DNA of 34,501 nt from Planctomycetota bacterium. Lineage in GTDB: Bacteria > Planctomycetota > UBA1135 > GCA-002686595. Below, one piece after another: positions 24,243-32,961 of the stretch. Numbering within the stretch: position 1 is the first letter of the stretch; each line of letters begins with the position of its first letter. The notes under the pieces are model-generated. The model was not told the DNA's origin. It made no database searches and saw only the letters and a list, made by a program, of their open reading frames with translations. The stretch lies in the NCBI GenBank assembly GCA_002683825.1, contig NYUD01000022.1:1-34501 (forward strand), given 5' to 3'. The position numbers were made by a program, and so were the translations under genes.

Positions 24243-24547
24243 CTTCACAAGGACAGCTCGTGCTCGTAGTTTCGGATGTAGTCCTTTCGATGAGCCTTCT
24301 CCGACACCCGGGAACAGCACGAGGGGGTGACCACCATGCGCCTTCGGATTCCGATCTCTTACCTATGTGCGAAACACAAGGCATCTATACACATCCCCTT
24401 GTCGCAGGAAATCTCTCGAACCCTCGCGGGTCGACTTCCGGCACTCCCCCGTCCTGGCGATGACATTCCGTTCATCGAAGTCCCGCGGTGGGAAGAAGAG
24501 CTGGAGGAGGGTCCGTGATTCGAGCAAAGCATTGAAAAATAAAGATT

Positions 24548-26578
24548 ATGAAAGTATCCAAGTTCTCGTCCCTCCTTTTGAGTTGTGTCTTGTTCTTTTG
24601 TGTCCCCGTCTTCGGGCAGGGTCCCGTGGTCCTGATGGGTATCGACGGAGAGGACGGAGGAATCGGAGGCCACGGTCCGACCGGTGCCTACTCGGCCACC
24701 ATCGACAACGGGCTCCTTGCGAACGTCACGAACGCGGGCTCCGGGCTCCTGGTCCTGGGTGGGGGCAAGAACCCCTTCGATGACGTCACCCAATTCTGGG
24801 ATGCCGTTGCAGCCGACATCGGTGTGAGCGTCACCTATGCGAATACGTTCTCCGGTATCATCGGCCAGCCGTTTACGGGCTTCGCGGTCGTCGCCGTCGC
24901 CAGCTCGAGCTTCGAGACCTCCTCGGGCGGCCTTACCAACGCCGAAAACGACGCCTTGACCGCACGCTCGAGCGATATCGCCGATCACGTCAACGGAGGT
25001 GGCGGACTCTTCGGCCTTTCGGCGACGGGTCTCAGCACACCCTACGGATACCTGGGCGTGGTCGGAGCGTTCACATTCAACTTCCCGCCCGGGTTCTCCG
25101 ACGTGACGGCAACGGCGGCGGGACTGGCCGTGGGGATCACCGACACGAACCTGGACCTGTGCTGCTGGCACGATGAGTACCTCGCCTTTCCGGGCTTCCT
25201 GGAGGTCCTTGCGACCAACAACGACACGAGCAACCCGTGCGCCCTCGGCGGGAACGAGGTCGTCATTGTCAAGGGCATCGCCTTGACCCCGCTCTCCGCG
25301 CAGATCCCGGTCGGCGTCAACTGCGAGGTCACCGCCACCGTGGCGGACGACCTGGGAAGCCCGATCGTAGGGGCGACCGTGAACTTCGAGGTGTTCTCCG
25401 GGCCGAACTCCGGGTTGGTGGGAACGGGTGTCACCAACGCGAGCGGCGAGGCCTTTTTCGCCTACACAGGGCTCACGGCCGGCCTCGACAGAATCAGGGC
25501 CTGCTTCACGAACGGCGTGGGGAATGAGATCTGTTCCAACACCGCGGAGAAGGAATGGTTGCAGACCTGCCTTACGCTCGATTTCAGCACCGAAGACGAC
25601 TTTACGACGCCTCTGGCGAATGGACAGGACATTTCCGTGCCTGCGGAGTTCGGCAAAATCGTGAGTATCTCCGGCTCGGGTCCCAACGGAGGCCCGGCCA
25701 TCTTTGATTCGACGCAGGGTGGGCCGAACGCCTTCAGCCAGGATCCCGACCTGCTCATGAATACCGGCAACGTCCTCATTCTGCAGAACGACAACAATCC
25801 GCTGGTGACTCAGCAGACGACGCCTGGAATCTTCGACCTGCCCAACGATGACCCGGAGGGCGGAACGCTCGCCTTCACCTTCTCCTCCCCGGTCGCGCCC
25901 ATGAGCCTCCGGCTCGTGGATGCGGATATCGACGGCGTCCCCAATGTGGTCGTTCTGACGGATACGTCCGGACGCAGCCGAACGTACTTGATCCCCAACG
26001 ATTGGACCGGAGACCGGATGCTGAACCAACCCGGAATGGGAACGCTCGACCTCATGACGATGGCACCGCAGCTCGGTTACGGCTCGACGACAACGGCGAG
26101 CGAAGTAGCCGGCTTCGACGTGACGAGCGTGACTGTAATCGAAGTCAACATGGCCGGATCCGGCGGGGTCGATGATCTGAGTTGGTGCCCGTCCAACTTC
26201 ACCGCGACCCGATCGCACGTGGCGTTTCGCAATGGATCGAACGTCAACCCCCAGACCCTCGCCAGCTGGAGTTCGCCGCTGGTCGGAGGAACCTGGGTCA
26301 CGGGTCTCGACTGCCGAGGTCACACGAGCGATGCAGCGCACCTGATCGTGAGCGGCTATCCCCACGCGGGAGTGGTCACGCCCTACGGTGAATTCTTGCT
26401 CGGAGGCAACATCCTCCTGTCTAAGAGCCAACTCCACTTCAGCTCCATCGCATACTTCACGATCCCCATCCCCTCCGACGTCGCACTCCATGGACTGCAG
26501 GCCCACGCCCAGGGTGTTTGCATGGGCGGACCGGGCCCGCAACTGTCCAACGCGATGGACTTTGTGATCGGCTTCTGA
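24548..26578 (+). CDS. Secreted protein with Big_1 Ig-like domain and FRNGS-type terminal domain
   Basis: This 676-residue protein starts with a clear signal peptide (Met-Lys-Val-Ser-Lys, hydrophobic run, Val-Phe-Gly-Gln-Gly at about 21-25). Residues ~30-235 are an uncharacterised Gly/Ala-rich domain. A bacterial Ig-like group 1 domain spans ~245-320 (ATVADDLGSPIVGATVNFEV, then GVTNASGEAFFAYTG). Residues ~340-550 are beta-rich. The last ~120 residues begin with HVAFRNGSNVNPQ, contain GGTW and a H-G-L-Q-A-H-A-Q-G strand, and end NAMDFVIGF. The same terminal domain occurs in the protein at 32962. The leader before the ATG is AT-rich with no clear Shine-Dalgarno. Likely an extracellular structural or binding protein. 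Confidence 0.85.
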   Translation: MKVSKFSSLLLSCVLFFCVPVFGQGPVVLMGIDGEDGGIGGHGPTGAYSATIDNGLLANVTNAGSGLLVLGGGKNPFDDVTQFWDAVAADIGVSVTYANTFSGIIGQPFTGFAVVAVASSSFETSSGGLTNAENDALTARSSDIADHVNGGGGLFGLSATGLSTPYGYLGVVGAFTFNFPPGFSDVTATAAGLAVGITDTNLDLCCWHDEYLAFPGFLEVLATNNDTSNPCALGGNEVVIVKGIALTPLSAQIPVGVNCEVTATVADDLGSPIVGATVNFEVFSGPNSGLVGTGVTNASGEAFFAYTGLTAGLDRIRACFTNGVGNEICSNTAEKEWLQTCLTLDFSTEDDFTTPLANGQDISVPAEFGKIVSISGSGPNGGPAIFDSTQGGPNAFSQDPDLLMNTGNVLILQNDNNPLVTQQTTPGIFDLPNDDPEGGTLAFTFSSPVAPMSLRLVDADIDGVPNVVVLTDTSGRSRTYLIPNDWTGDRMLNQPGMGTLDLMTMAPQLGYGSTTTASEVAGFDVTSVTVIEVNMAGSGGVDDLSWCPSNFTATRSHVAFRNGSNVNPQTLASWSSPLVGGTWVTGLDCRGHTSDAAHLIVSGYPHAGVVTPYGEFLLGGNILLSKSQLHFSSIAYFTIPIPSDVALHGLQAHAQGVCMGGPGPQLSNAMDFVIGF

Positions 26579-26615
26579 GCATCGATCGAATCGGCCTGAA
26601 TCATGGGCAAACACG

Positions 26616-26653
26616 CGCCCACCCAACCCCGTTGAGACGGGCCCGGGTGGGCG
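26616..26653 (+). terminator. Hairpin downstream of the Big_1 protein gene
   Basis: CGCCCACCC (26616-26624) pairs with GGGTGGGCG (26645-26653), with a nested CCCGT/ACGGG stem. It starts 38 bases after the stop at 26578. The pyrimidine-rich CCTTCTCCC follows rather than a T-run. It probably ends the rightward transcript. Confidence 0.5.
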
Positions 26654-26689
26654 GTCCTTCTCCCGTGTCGTCTCTGGAGCCTGGCGTTC

Positions 26690-27040
26690 CAACCACACCG
26701 TCGTCGTGTTGGACATGACCGCCGGCGTGCCGTTCGCCGCAAACAGGACGGCCTGGGCGAAGAGGGAGAACTGCGCCAGACTCGGATTCACGGGTAGGAA
26801 GGTCTCGAAGGTTGCCGCCGGCGAGATCGCCCCGGGTACGACGCCGATGTGAGTCGCTGGAGCCGGGGAGGTCTCGATGAGCCGGCCGAAGATGGGCACG
26901 TATTGCCGATCGAGGGAGAGGACCAGGAAGACCGCGTCTCCCGCTGTCCCGCCCGTGGTGCGGAGGCCGATCCGGGCTCCGGCATAGGGCACGGACGGAG
27001 CCGCGACGTCGTCCGCTTCCAGTGTCCGTGCGGGGAGGCC
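26690..27040 (-). pseudogene. Relic of the C-terminal beta domain of a secreted protein
   Basis: Read leftward, this stretch of the 530-base gap 26579-27108 encodes about 115 residues with clear protein character: PYAGARIGLRTTGGTAGDAV, LSLDRQYVPIFGRLIE, ISPAATFETFLPVNP, FSLFAQAVLFAANGTP and SNTTTVWL. They align by eye with the C-terminal domain of the protein at 1-392 (LTTEDGTEGG, STASVFVPGG, SINMQAIDMA, SDLVNLTF). No stop follows at the expected place, no start or N-terminal part exists, and the frame simply runs on antisense through neighbours, so this looks like the end of a gene whose rest was removed, perhaps when the sigma module took its place. Confidence 0.6.
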
Positions 27041-27108
27041 CACGGGGAGCCCGGCCCCCCTGGCACACCGCCGGGAATTGTGATCTTCTGTCGTCCCGGC
27101 GGGAATCG

Positions 27109-27690
27109 ATGACGCAATCAGAGCACAAGCGGCACGGGAACGGCCCGATCTCCGATCTCGAGCTGGCCCGCCGTGTCGTCGAGGGGCACCCCGACGCGCA
27201 ACGGGTGTTCGCGGAACGCATGCGCTGTGTACCCAGGATGATCGCCTGCCGAAATCGAAGACTCGGACGCCCCCTGAGGCCGGAGGAGCTGGAGGACCTG
27301 ACCCAGGAGACCCTGCTGCGGATCTGGCGCAAGCTGGGCGCCTTCGAGGGCCGCGCGACCCTCGAGACGTGGGTCCACCGCTTCTGCTACCTCGAGTTCT
27401 CCAACCACCTCCGCAAGCACGGCCGGCAGATGCCGCAAGCCTCGTTCGAGGAGGAGGACGCCGTCGCTGCACCGGCCGATCCCGACGAGTCGGCCCAGGT
27501 CGCCCATTACCTGCGCCACCTGCCGGAACGCGAGTCCCAGGTCCTGCACCTGCGCTTCGCGGAGTCCCTCGAATTCCCCGAGATCGCCACCGAACTCGGG
27601 GTCTCCGTCAGCACGGTGAAGACCCATTGCTACCGCGGGCTGACCAAACTGCGCGAGATGCTCGCGCCGGCCGAGGAGGAACGTCGTTGA
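27109..27690 (+). CDS. ECF-type RNA polymerase sigma factor, module 2
   Basis: This 193-residue sigma factor has exactly the same length as the one at 3667. Region 2 spans ~40-105 (LEDLTQETLLRIWRK, then TLETWVHRFCYLEFSNH) and region 4 ~135-185 (LPERESQVLHLRFAESLEF, then EIATELGVSVSTVKTH). The shared block RCVPRM-x-A-x-N-x-RLGR at 39-54 lies at the same positions in both proteins. ATG 27109 was chosen because it gives this alignment; an ATG at 27022 would add residues that overlap the relic and match nothing. Its TGA overlaps the TTG start of the anti-sigma gene. The target promoters are unknown; self-activation is common in this family. Confidence 0.92.
   Translation: MTQSEHKRHGNGPISDLELARRVVEGHPDAQRVFAERMRCVPRMIACRNRRLGRPLRPEELEDLTQETLLRIWRKLGAFEGRATLETWVHRFCYLEFSNHLRKHGRQMPQASFEEEDAVAAPADPDESAQVAHYLRHLPERESQVLHLRFAESLEFPEIATELGVSVSTVKTHCYRGLTKLREMLAPAEEERR
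27673..27680 (+). promoter_or_regulatory. Ribosome-binding site deciding the TTG start at 27687
   Basis: GAGGAGGA stands six bases before TTG 27687, which overlaps the sigma stop as TTGA. It is among the best Shine-Dalgarno sites in the window and supports this unusual start over later codons. Confidence 0.7.
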
Positions 27691-28361
27691 GCCACTCCCG
27701 CGATCCCGAGAACGAACAAGAAAGCCGGGAGCATGCGTTGCTCGAAGGGCTCCTGGAGGAGACGACCGCGGGCGCCGAGGAGGCCGACCCGCAGCTGCGC
27801 CGCCGCCGTGCCGAGCTCGAGCCGATCGTGAGAGCCCTGCGCGCCTACGGAGAGAACGAGCGGGAAGCGCTCCTGGCGGAGGCACGCAACCTGGACCCGC
27901 CGCCCCACGAGGACGCCGCGATCGCCCGGCTGCTCGAGGAGATGGACGCCGCCCGCCCCGCTCCGCGCCGGCTCGCGCCGCTCGCGTGGCTGGCCGCCGC
28001 GGCGGCGATCGCCTTGACCCTCTTCCTGGCGCAGCGCGACGGGCCGCCCGAGCCCTTCTACCTGGGGGCCGGCGGCGAGCTCGATCTCGAGCTCGCGCCA
28101 GCGGGCGAGACCGGGGCGCCGGCGGCGCTCACCTGGCTCCATCTTGCACCCGGGGGCAGCTACACCCTCGAGGTCCGACGCCTGGACGCCCTCGACGCCG
28201 AACCCCTCGTGCGCGTGGCCGACCTGCTCGAACCGCGCTGGCCGCTCGACCCCGGAACCCTCGCAGCCCTCCGGGAAGGCATCCGCTGGCAGGTGTACGT
28301 CTACGACGAGCTGAACCGTCTCGTCGGTTCGGCCTGGGTGGACGCGCGTTCCTCGCCCTGA
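27687..28361 (+). CDS. Putative one-pass membrane anti-sigma factor, module 2
   Basis: This 224-residue protein has an acidic helical N-terminal half, a transmembrane segment at about 98-115 (PLAWLAAAAAIALTLFLA) and a beta-rich outside domain with APGGSYTLEVRR, a W-P-L-D-P turn and WQVYVYDELNRLVGSAWV. The membrane segment falls at the same residue numbers as in the 226-residue protein at 2990, and the outside halves align (PEGGEYRIKI with PGGSYTLEV; W-x-P; W-x-V-x-V). No ZAS zinc motif is present. TTG start and TTGA overlap with the sigma gene show translational coupling, expected when anti-sigma and sigma must be made in equal amounts. A 168-base gap separates it from the CHAT gene. Confidence 0.82.
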   Translation: MSHSRDPENEQESREHALLEGLLEETTAGAEEADPQLRRRRAELEPIVRALRAYGENEREALLAEARNLDPPPHEDAAIARLLEEMDAARPAPRRLAPLAWLAAAAAIALTLFLAQRDGPPEPFYLGAGGELDLELAPAGETGAPAALTWLHLAPGGSYTLEVRRLDALDAEPLVRVADLLEPRWPLDPGTLAALREGIRWQVYVYDELNRLVGSAWVDARSSP

Positions 28362-28529
28362 CCGGCCGGGGCGGACCGCGCGGCCCGGCGCCCACGGACG
28401 CGCCGACATCCACGCTACACTGGGGCGCTCCGGCGCCCGGACCCCGCTCGAGGCCGAGCGGTTCGCCCGCGCGTCCCCCACCCGATCTCCGCCGCGCCGG
28501 ACGCCCGGATCCGAGACCCCGGAGACACC

Positions 28530-31106
28530 TTGAAAAGACACCCGCTGGGAGCCTCACGTCCACGTCGAGCGGAGCCGTTTCGTCGGCGCGGCGTCGGTGC
28601 GGGCGCTCTCCTCGCCCTCACCCTTTACGCCGCCGCTTCCGGCCCGGCCCAGATCGGATCGTGGGCCGAACGCGCCCTCGTCCTCGACCGTCGCGTGGCG
28701 CAGGGGGAGGAGCCGGAGGAGGCGGTCTGGGAACTCTGGGGGCTGATCGAGGAGCTGGAGCCGGCCGTGCTCGAGGGCGAGCTCGACCTCGAGCGCGCGT
28801 GGGCCTTCGCCGTGGCCGTCGGCCGGCTGGCCTGGCTGCCCCCCGACCGCCGCCCGGGGGGCTTCGAGGCGCGCGAGCTGCTCGAGCTCGCCTGCCTCGG
28901 CGCCGACCGCACGGGGGACGTCGACCTGCGGGCCAACGCCCGTCTGAAGCTGGGGGAAGAGCTCCTGCACGGAGCGGGCCACCCTCCGGCCTTCGAAAAG
29001 GCGCGCGAGGTGTTCGAGACCGCCCTCGAGGAGCTCTCCGACGCGCGCGGCGCGCGGCCCTGGCTCTTGTTGTCCCTGGCCAAGCTCGAGCGGGACTTCG
29101 GCTCCCCCGGCCAGGCCCTCGAGCTGGCGGAGGAGCTGCGCGCGGTCCTTTCCGGGGCGCGCCCGTCCGACCGTCCGCTGCTCGAGCTCGCGCTCCACGA
29201 CCTCTTGGTGGAGGTCGAGATCACGCTCGGCACGCCCGACCGGGCCCTCCTCCACGTGCGGGTCCACGAGAAGCTCGCGGAGGAGTCCGGCGACGCGACC
29301 TACGTACTCGACGCGCGGATCTCTCGCATCCAGGTCTTGCTCGCGGCGCGGCAGTGGCGACGGGCGCACCGGCTCGCCGACGAGGCCCTGGAGTGGCCGG
29401 CCGCGCGCTCCTCGTCCGAGCTGCGTTCCGAGCTCCTGTTCGCGCGCGGGCGAGCCACACTCTTCCGCGGCGGCCCGGGGAGCAAGGACGTGCTGCACTC
29501 GATGGTCGACGACCTGCAAACCGTGGCCGGGGACGAGAGCGTCGGACTGATGCTGCGTCTCAACGCAAGCGTCGCGTCGGCGGAGGGCCTGTGGCGACTC
29601 GGCGCGCGGGCGCGAGCGCGGGAACGCATCGCCCAGGCGCGGGCCCGGCTGGCCGAGGTCGCGGGAAACGCGCCGGGCGAGGGCTTGAGCGAGTTGAGGT
29701 TTGCCCTGGACGGTCTCGCGAGCCGCATGGCACGCACCGAAGGGATCGGGCGCGCCGGACTCGAGGCGTTGCGCACGCAACTCGGGCGCGCGCTCGAGGA
29801 TCTGCTCGCACGCTGGGAGGCGACGCCGGTGCGCCCGGGGGGGGTCGGCTTCCTGCACTACGAGAACCGCCGGCTGGTCGCGGTCGAGTCCGTCGAACTC
29901 GCCATCGCCCTCGACGGGGAGCGGGGCGTCCGCGCGGCCCTCGAGCTGCTCGTCCGGCTCCAGGGCTACGGGAGCCTCGCCCGCGCGAAGCGGATCCCGC
30001 CGCGGCTCCCCGACCCCTTCGACGGCCTCGTCGCGGCGGACGTCGGGTGCCTTTTGTTCCTCCCGGGGCTGCACGCCGGCCACGTGTTCGCCGTCGATGC
30101 GAGCGGCGTGGCGCACGGCCGACTCCCGGGCTCACCGCGGCTCGATGAGCTGCGTCGCAGCCTGGTCGAGCGGGTCATCCAGCCGCCCCCCGACGACCCC
30201 GTGGCGCGGGCCTGGCGCGCGCCGGCGCGCGAACTCGGCCGCGCGCTGCTGCCGCCCGCCGTTCGCGCGCGTGTCGGCGGCTGGCGCGCGCTGCACATCG
30301 TGGGCGGCGGGATCCTGGGCTACGTGCCCTTCGAGCTCTTGCCGCTCGGGACGGACGACGGGGACGAGGGGGAGCCGTTGCTGGGCGACGCGCTGGCCGT
30401 CGACTACCTGCCGTCGGTGCACGTGGCGCGCCTCCTGCGCGACCGGCGCGCGCGCCGGACGGAGAGCGCGGGGCTGGACCTGGCGCTCCTGGCCGCGCCG
30501 AAGATCGAGCCGGCCCTCGCCGAGCGCTGGCCCGAGGCCGTGAAGATCCCTCTCACCGACCGCCAAGCGCGAGTGCTCCTGACACCCTTCGACGACGCGC
30601 GGGCGTGGCGCGGCCCCGACGCCAGCCTGGAGGCCCTGGCCGACCCCGCCGTGGCGGGAGCGCGCATGCTCCACCTGCTCACCCACGGCGTCGAGGACCG
30701 CGAGCGCGTCCATTCGATCGGGCTCGTGCTCGCCGGGAGCGCCGAGCCCGTCTGGTACGAAGAGCTGGCCGCGCAGGCCTATCCCCCGCTCGTAGTCGTG
30801 ACCGCCTGCCGGGCCGGGAGCGCCCACCTGCGCCGCGGCGAGGACGGCGTGGCCGACCTGGCGGGCGCGATCCTGTCGGGGGGGGCGCAGGTCGTGCTGC
30901 TCTCACCGGCGCGTCGGGAGTTCGGGGTAGCGCTCGAACTGGCGACGGACTTCCAGGGCGCGCTCGCCGACGGCGCCTCGGTGGCCGAGGCCCTGCGCCG
31001 CGCCCGCCGCGCGCTCGCCGCCCGCCCGGGACGGGCCCACCCGTTTCACGGCCTGGTGCACGCGGTGGGCTGGGGCGCGGCGACCCCGTTCCCCGACGCG
31101 CGCTGA
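28530..31106 (+). CDS. CHAT-domain (caspase-like) TPR protein, module 2
   Basis: This 858-residue protein has an Arg-rich N-terminus with a hydrophobic segment (about 20-38, ending near Ala-Ser-Gly-Pro-Ala-Gln), which reads as a signal peptide or anchor. A long TPR-like helical region rich in Leu, Ala, Glu and Arg follows (~45-480), then a CHAT domain. The dyad is His719 (HLLTHGVED) and Cys760 (VVVTACRAGS), and the typical ILGYVPFELLPLG and VDYLPSVHVARLL segments precede it. Unlike the paralog at 402 it has no C-terminal membrane segment. The start is TTG 28530 with GGAGA five bases upstream. It is the third gene of module 2; the stop is four bases from that of the convergent FG-GAP gene. Codon use is extremely GC-rich. 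Substrate is unknown. Confidence 0.88.
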   Translation: MKRHPLGASRPRRAEPFRRRGVGAGALLALTLYAAASGPAQIGSWAERALVLDRRVAQGEEPEEAVWELWGLIEELEPAVLEGELDLERAWAFAVAVGRLAWLPPDRRPGGFEARELLELACLGADRTGDVDLRANARLKLGEELLHGAGHPPAFEKAREVFETALEELSDARGARPWLLLSLAKLERDFGSPGQALELAEELRAVLSGARPSDRPLLELALHDLLVEVEITLGTPDRALLHVRVHEKLAEESGDATYVLDARISRIQVLLAARQWRRAHRLADEALEWPAARSSSELRSELLFARGRATLFRGGPGSKDVLHSMVDDLQTVAGDESVGLMLRLNASVASAEGLWRLGARARARERIAQARARLAEVAGNAPGEGLSELRFALDGLASRMARTEGIGRAGLEALRTQLGRALEDLLARWEATPVRPGGVGFLHYENRRLVAVESVELAIALDGERGVRAALELLVRLQGYGSLARAKRIPPRLPDPFDGLVAADVGCLLFLPGLHAGHVFAVDASGVAHGRLPGSPRLDELRRSLVERVIQPPPDDPVARAWRAPARELGRALLPPAVRARVGGWRALHIVGGGILGYVPFELLPLGTDDGDEGEPLLGDALAVDYLPSVHVARLLRDRRARRTESAGLDLALLAAPKIEPALAERWPEAVKIPLTDRQARVLLTPFDDARAWRGPDASLEALADPAVAGARMLHLLTHGVEDRERVHSIGLVLAGSAEPVWYEELAAQAYPPLVVVTACRAGSAHLRRGEDGVADLAGAILSGGAQVVLLSPARREFGVALELATDFQGALADGASVAEALRRARRALAARPGRAHPFHGLVHAVGWGAATPFPDAR

Positions 31107-31110
31107 AACC

Positions 31111-32571
31111 CTACCACCAGGGAACGCTCGGAACCCCGCCGCTCGTGGGGAACGGTGGCACGTACGGCACCGGCGACGCCGCGCTCGGCCACCCGAACTT
31201 CCCGCCGAACCACCAGAACTCCACCACGCTGGCGGGGTAGGTGACGTCGGAACCGACCAGCCGGATCTCGGCGACGAGGGACTCTCCCCCGGGTGGCGGG
31301 GTGGGTAATGCCACCTCCAGTGTCGCCGGCCACTCGACCGCATCCACCGCGAGATACTGACTGCCCAGGAAGTCCGGTTCGACGGTGTCGGCCGACGCAT
31401 GGCGCCAGACAGTCACGTACAACGCATCCGCAAGGGGGGCGTCCTGGGCCCGGCCGATCGTGAACCGCGCGAACCAGTCTCGCATGAGGGAGTGCGTGCT
31501 GACCCCCAGGTAGCGCGCATGATGATCCACGTGCGAGCCGGCGTTCTCCAGACGTCGGAATCTCACGCCCTCCGCCGCCAGGAGGTCGGCGTCCCCGTCA
31601 TGGTCGAGATCGTGGAGCAGGAGCTGGCTCGCGCCGGCGACCTGGAGCGAGTTCCCCGAAGGGGAAATGAAAGTGCGGCCCGGAAGGCCCGTGTGAAGGA
31701 AGAGCGCCGCACCGGCGTCCTGCGCAACGACGACGTCGTCGAGGCCGTCTCCGTCCACGTCCGCGACGGTGATGGACGACATGCCGTCCGAGCTGAGCCT
31801 GACCGCGCTCTCGGCTCCACCCGCGTCGAGGGCGCACAGGAAGGGACGGTCGTCCGCGTTGCCGGCGTAGACGGAGACCAGCCGTTCGCTCGAACCCTCG
31901 CGCAGGACGGCCAGGTGCGCCTCCACTGCGCTCGACGGAACGTCGAGGACGAGCGTGCCCTGCATGTCGAAGACACGGATGCCGGCAGCCGTCTGCACGG
32001 CGGTCTCGTGCAGGGCGTCGCCGTTCAAATCGACCATCACCACGTCCAGAACGGGCGCACCCAGGGGGATCGGCGGCAGGTAGAGGAAGGGACCGTCCAC
32101 GTTCGAGAGCACCGGGTAGAGCGTGTTTGTCGTGTCGATCACCGCGAATGCCCCGAACCCCCCCGGGCCCGATCCGCTCGCCGCGACGCGCACAGGGGTT
32201 CCCCACACTCCCGGGAGATTCGTAAACACGAACCCGCCCGACCTGTCGTCCCACTCCACCCACTGCACCTGATCGCCGCCGGCCAGGATCAGAACGTCCC
32301 GCACGGCGGGCTGGGTGCTGCCGTAGACGGCGTAGTCACTGACGTCGTCAGCAACGTGGACCGACAGGGAGTAGTCGGTCGGACCGAACAGCAAACGCAA
32401 CTCCTGGTCCACGAGGAACGCGGCTCCGGGGAGCCCCGACCCCGTCGGATCCGCGCCGCGCAGCGCGCGGATCGATCCGGCAGGCATTCCCGGAGGAGTC
32501 AGGGTCACCGGGGCCCCCCAGGGGTCCACATCGAACGGCAACCAGAGGGCGGCGAGGGTCAATGTGAGCAT
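31111..32571 (-). CDS. Secreted FG-GAP/VCBS repeat protein
   Basis: This 486-residue protein has a short hydrophobic N-terminus that may be a signal peptide (LTLTLAALWLPFDVD). FG-GAP-type calcium blades are VVMVDLNGDALHETAV (about 180), ITVADVDGDGLDDVVVAQ (about 268) and LLHDLDHDGDADLLAAEG (about 315). After them a beta region with Y-V-T-V-W-R and L-V-A-E-I-R-L-V matches the same part of the protein at 8393, and both end in Pro/Gly/Trp-rich tails. GGAG lies nine bases before the ATG at 32571. It is convergent with CHAT module 2, with four bases between stops. Role is probably extracellular binding. Confidence 0.83.
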   Translation of the reverse strand: MLTLTLAALWLPFDVDPWGAPVTLTPPGMPAGSIRALRGADPTGSGLPGAAFLVDQELRLLFGPTDYSLSVHVADDVSDYAVYGSTQPAVRDVLILAGGDQVQWVEWDDRSGGFVFTNLPGVWGTPVRVAASGSGPGGFGAFAVIDTTNTLYPVLSNVDGPFLYLPPIPLGAPVLDVVMVDLNGDALHETAVQTAAGIRVFDMQGTLVLDVPSSAVEAHLAVLREGSSERLVSVYAGNADDRPFLCALDAGGAESAVRLSSDGMSSITVADVDGDGLDDVVVAQDAGAALFLHTGLPGRTFISPSGNSLQVAGASQLLLHDLDHDGDADLLAAEGVRFRRLENAGSHVDHHARYLGVSTHSLMRDWFARFTIGRAQDAPLADALYVTVWRHASADTVEPDFLGSQYLAVDAVEWPATLEVALPTPPPGGESLVAEIRLVGSDVTYPASVVEFWWFGGKFGWPSAASPVPYVPPFPTSGGVPSVPWW

Positions 32572-32736
32572 AGGCGGCTCCAGGGGGCGGAATGTCTGGT
32601 CGAGGGACGGGAACCACGCAGAGCCAGACGCCGGGAGCCGCCGAGCCTACACCTGAAACGCAGCCCTGGGATCCCACTCTTGCCCAGCTCTTTCCATGCC
32701 TGCGTCACGAGGGGCCGCAGTGGACGACGGAGATCG

Positions 32737-32757
32737 AAAAAAAAACGGCCTGGCCGT
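32737..32757 (-). terminator. Intrinsic terminator-like hairpin with T9 tract
   Basis: Read leftward, ACGGC, loop CAG, GCCGT is followed by nine T residues (complement of 32737-32745). It lies ~205 bases downstream of the PKD gene stop at 32962 and upstream of the FG-GAP gene at 32571, so it would separate the two transcripts. The rest of the 390-base gap 32572-32961 shows no gene I can support. Confidence 0.6.
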
Positions 32758-32961
32758 GTCCCCTTCCCTGACAGATCGGCGGTCCGGATCCGCACCCCAA
32801 CGGAGCCCCTCGGCCGTCTTGAAGTCGCTCTCCGTGCTCGACTACCCCCCCACTTCGACGGACGGATCGGTCGGTTCGGCGCAGAACCGGTGGCGCGCGG
32901 CCGGGTATCGGTATGGCACGGGGCGGCTCAAGTTCGAGAGCACCTCGCTCGAACTCCCGGA

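Noticed and set aside
24359..27472. 1037-codon open frame on the minus strand
   Set aside because: Most of it is antisense to the well-supported Big_1 protein gene and the sigma gene and has an Arg/Gly/Pro/His-rich composition with no domain. Only its 26690-27040 part has protein character and is reported separately as a relic.
27986..30148. 720-codon open frame on the plus strand inside anti-sigma and CHAT module 2
   Set aside because: It is extremely rich in Arg, Pro, Gly and Ala, as expected from an alternate frame of very GC-rich DNA. The overlapping frames have recognisable domains and ribosome-binding sites.
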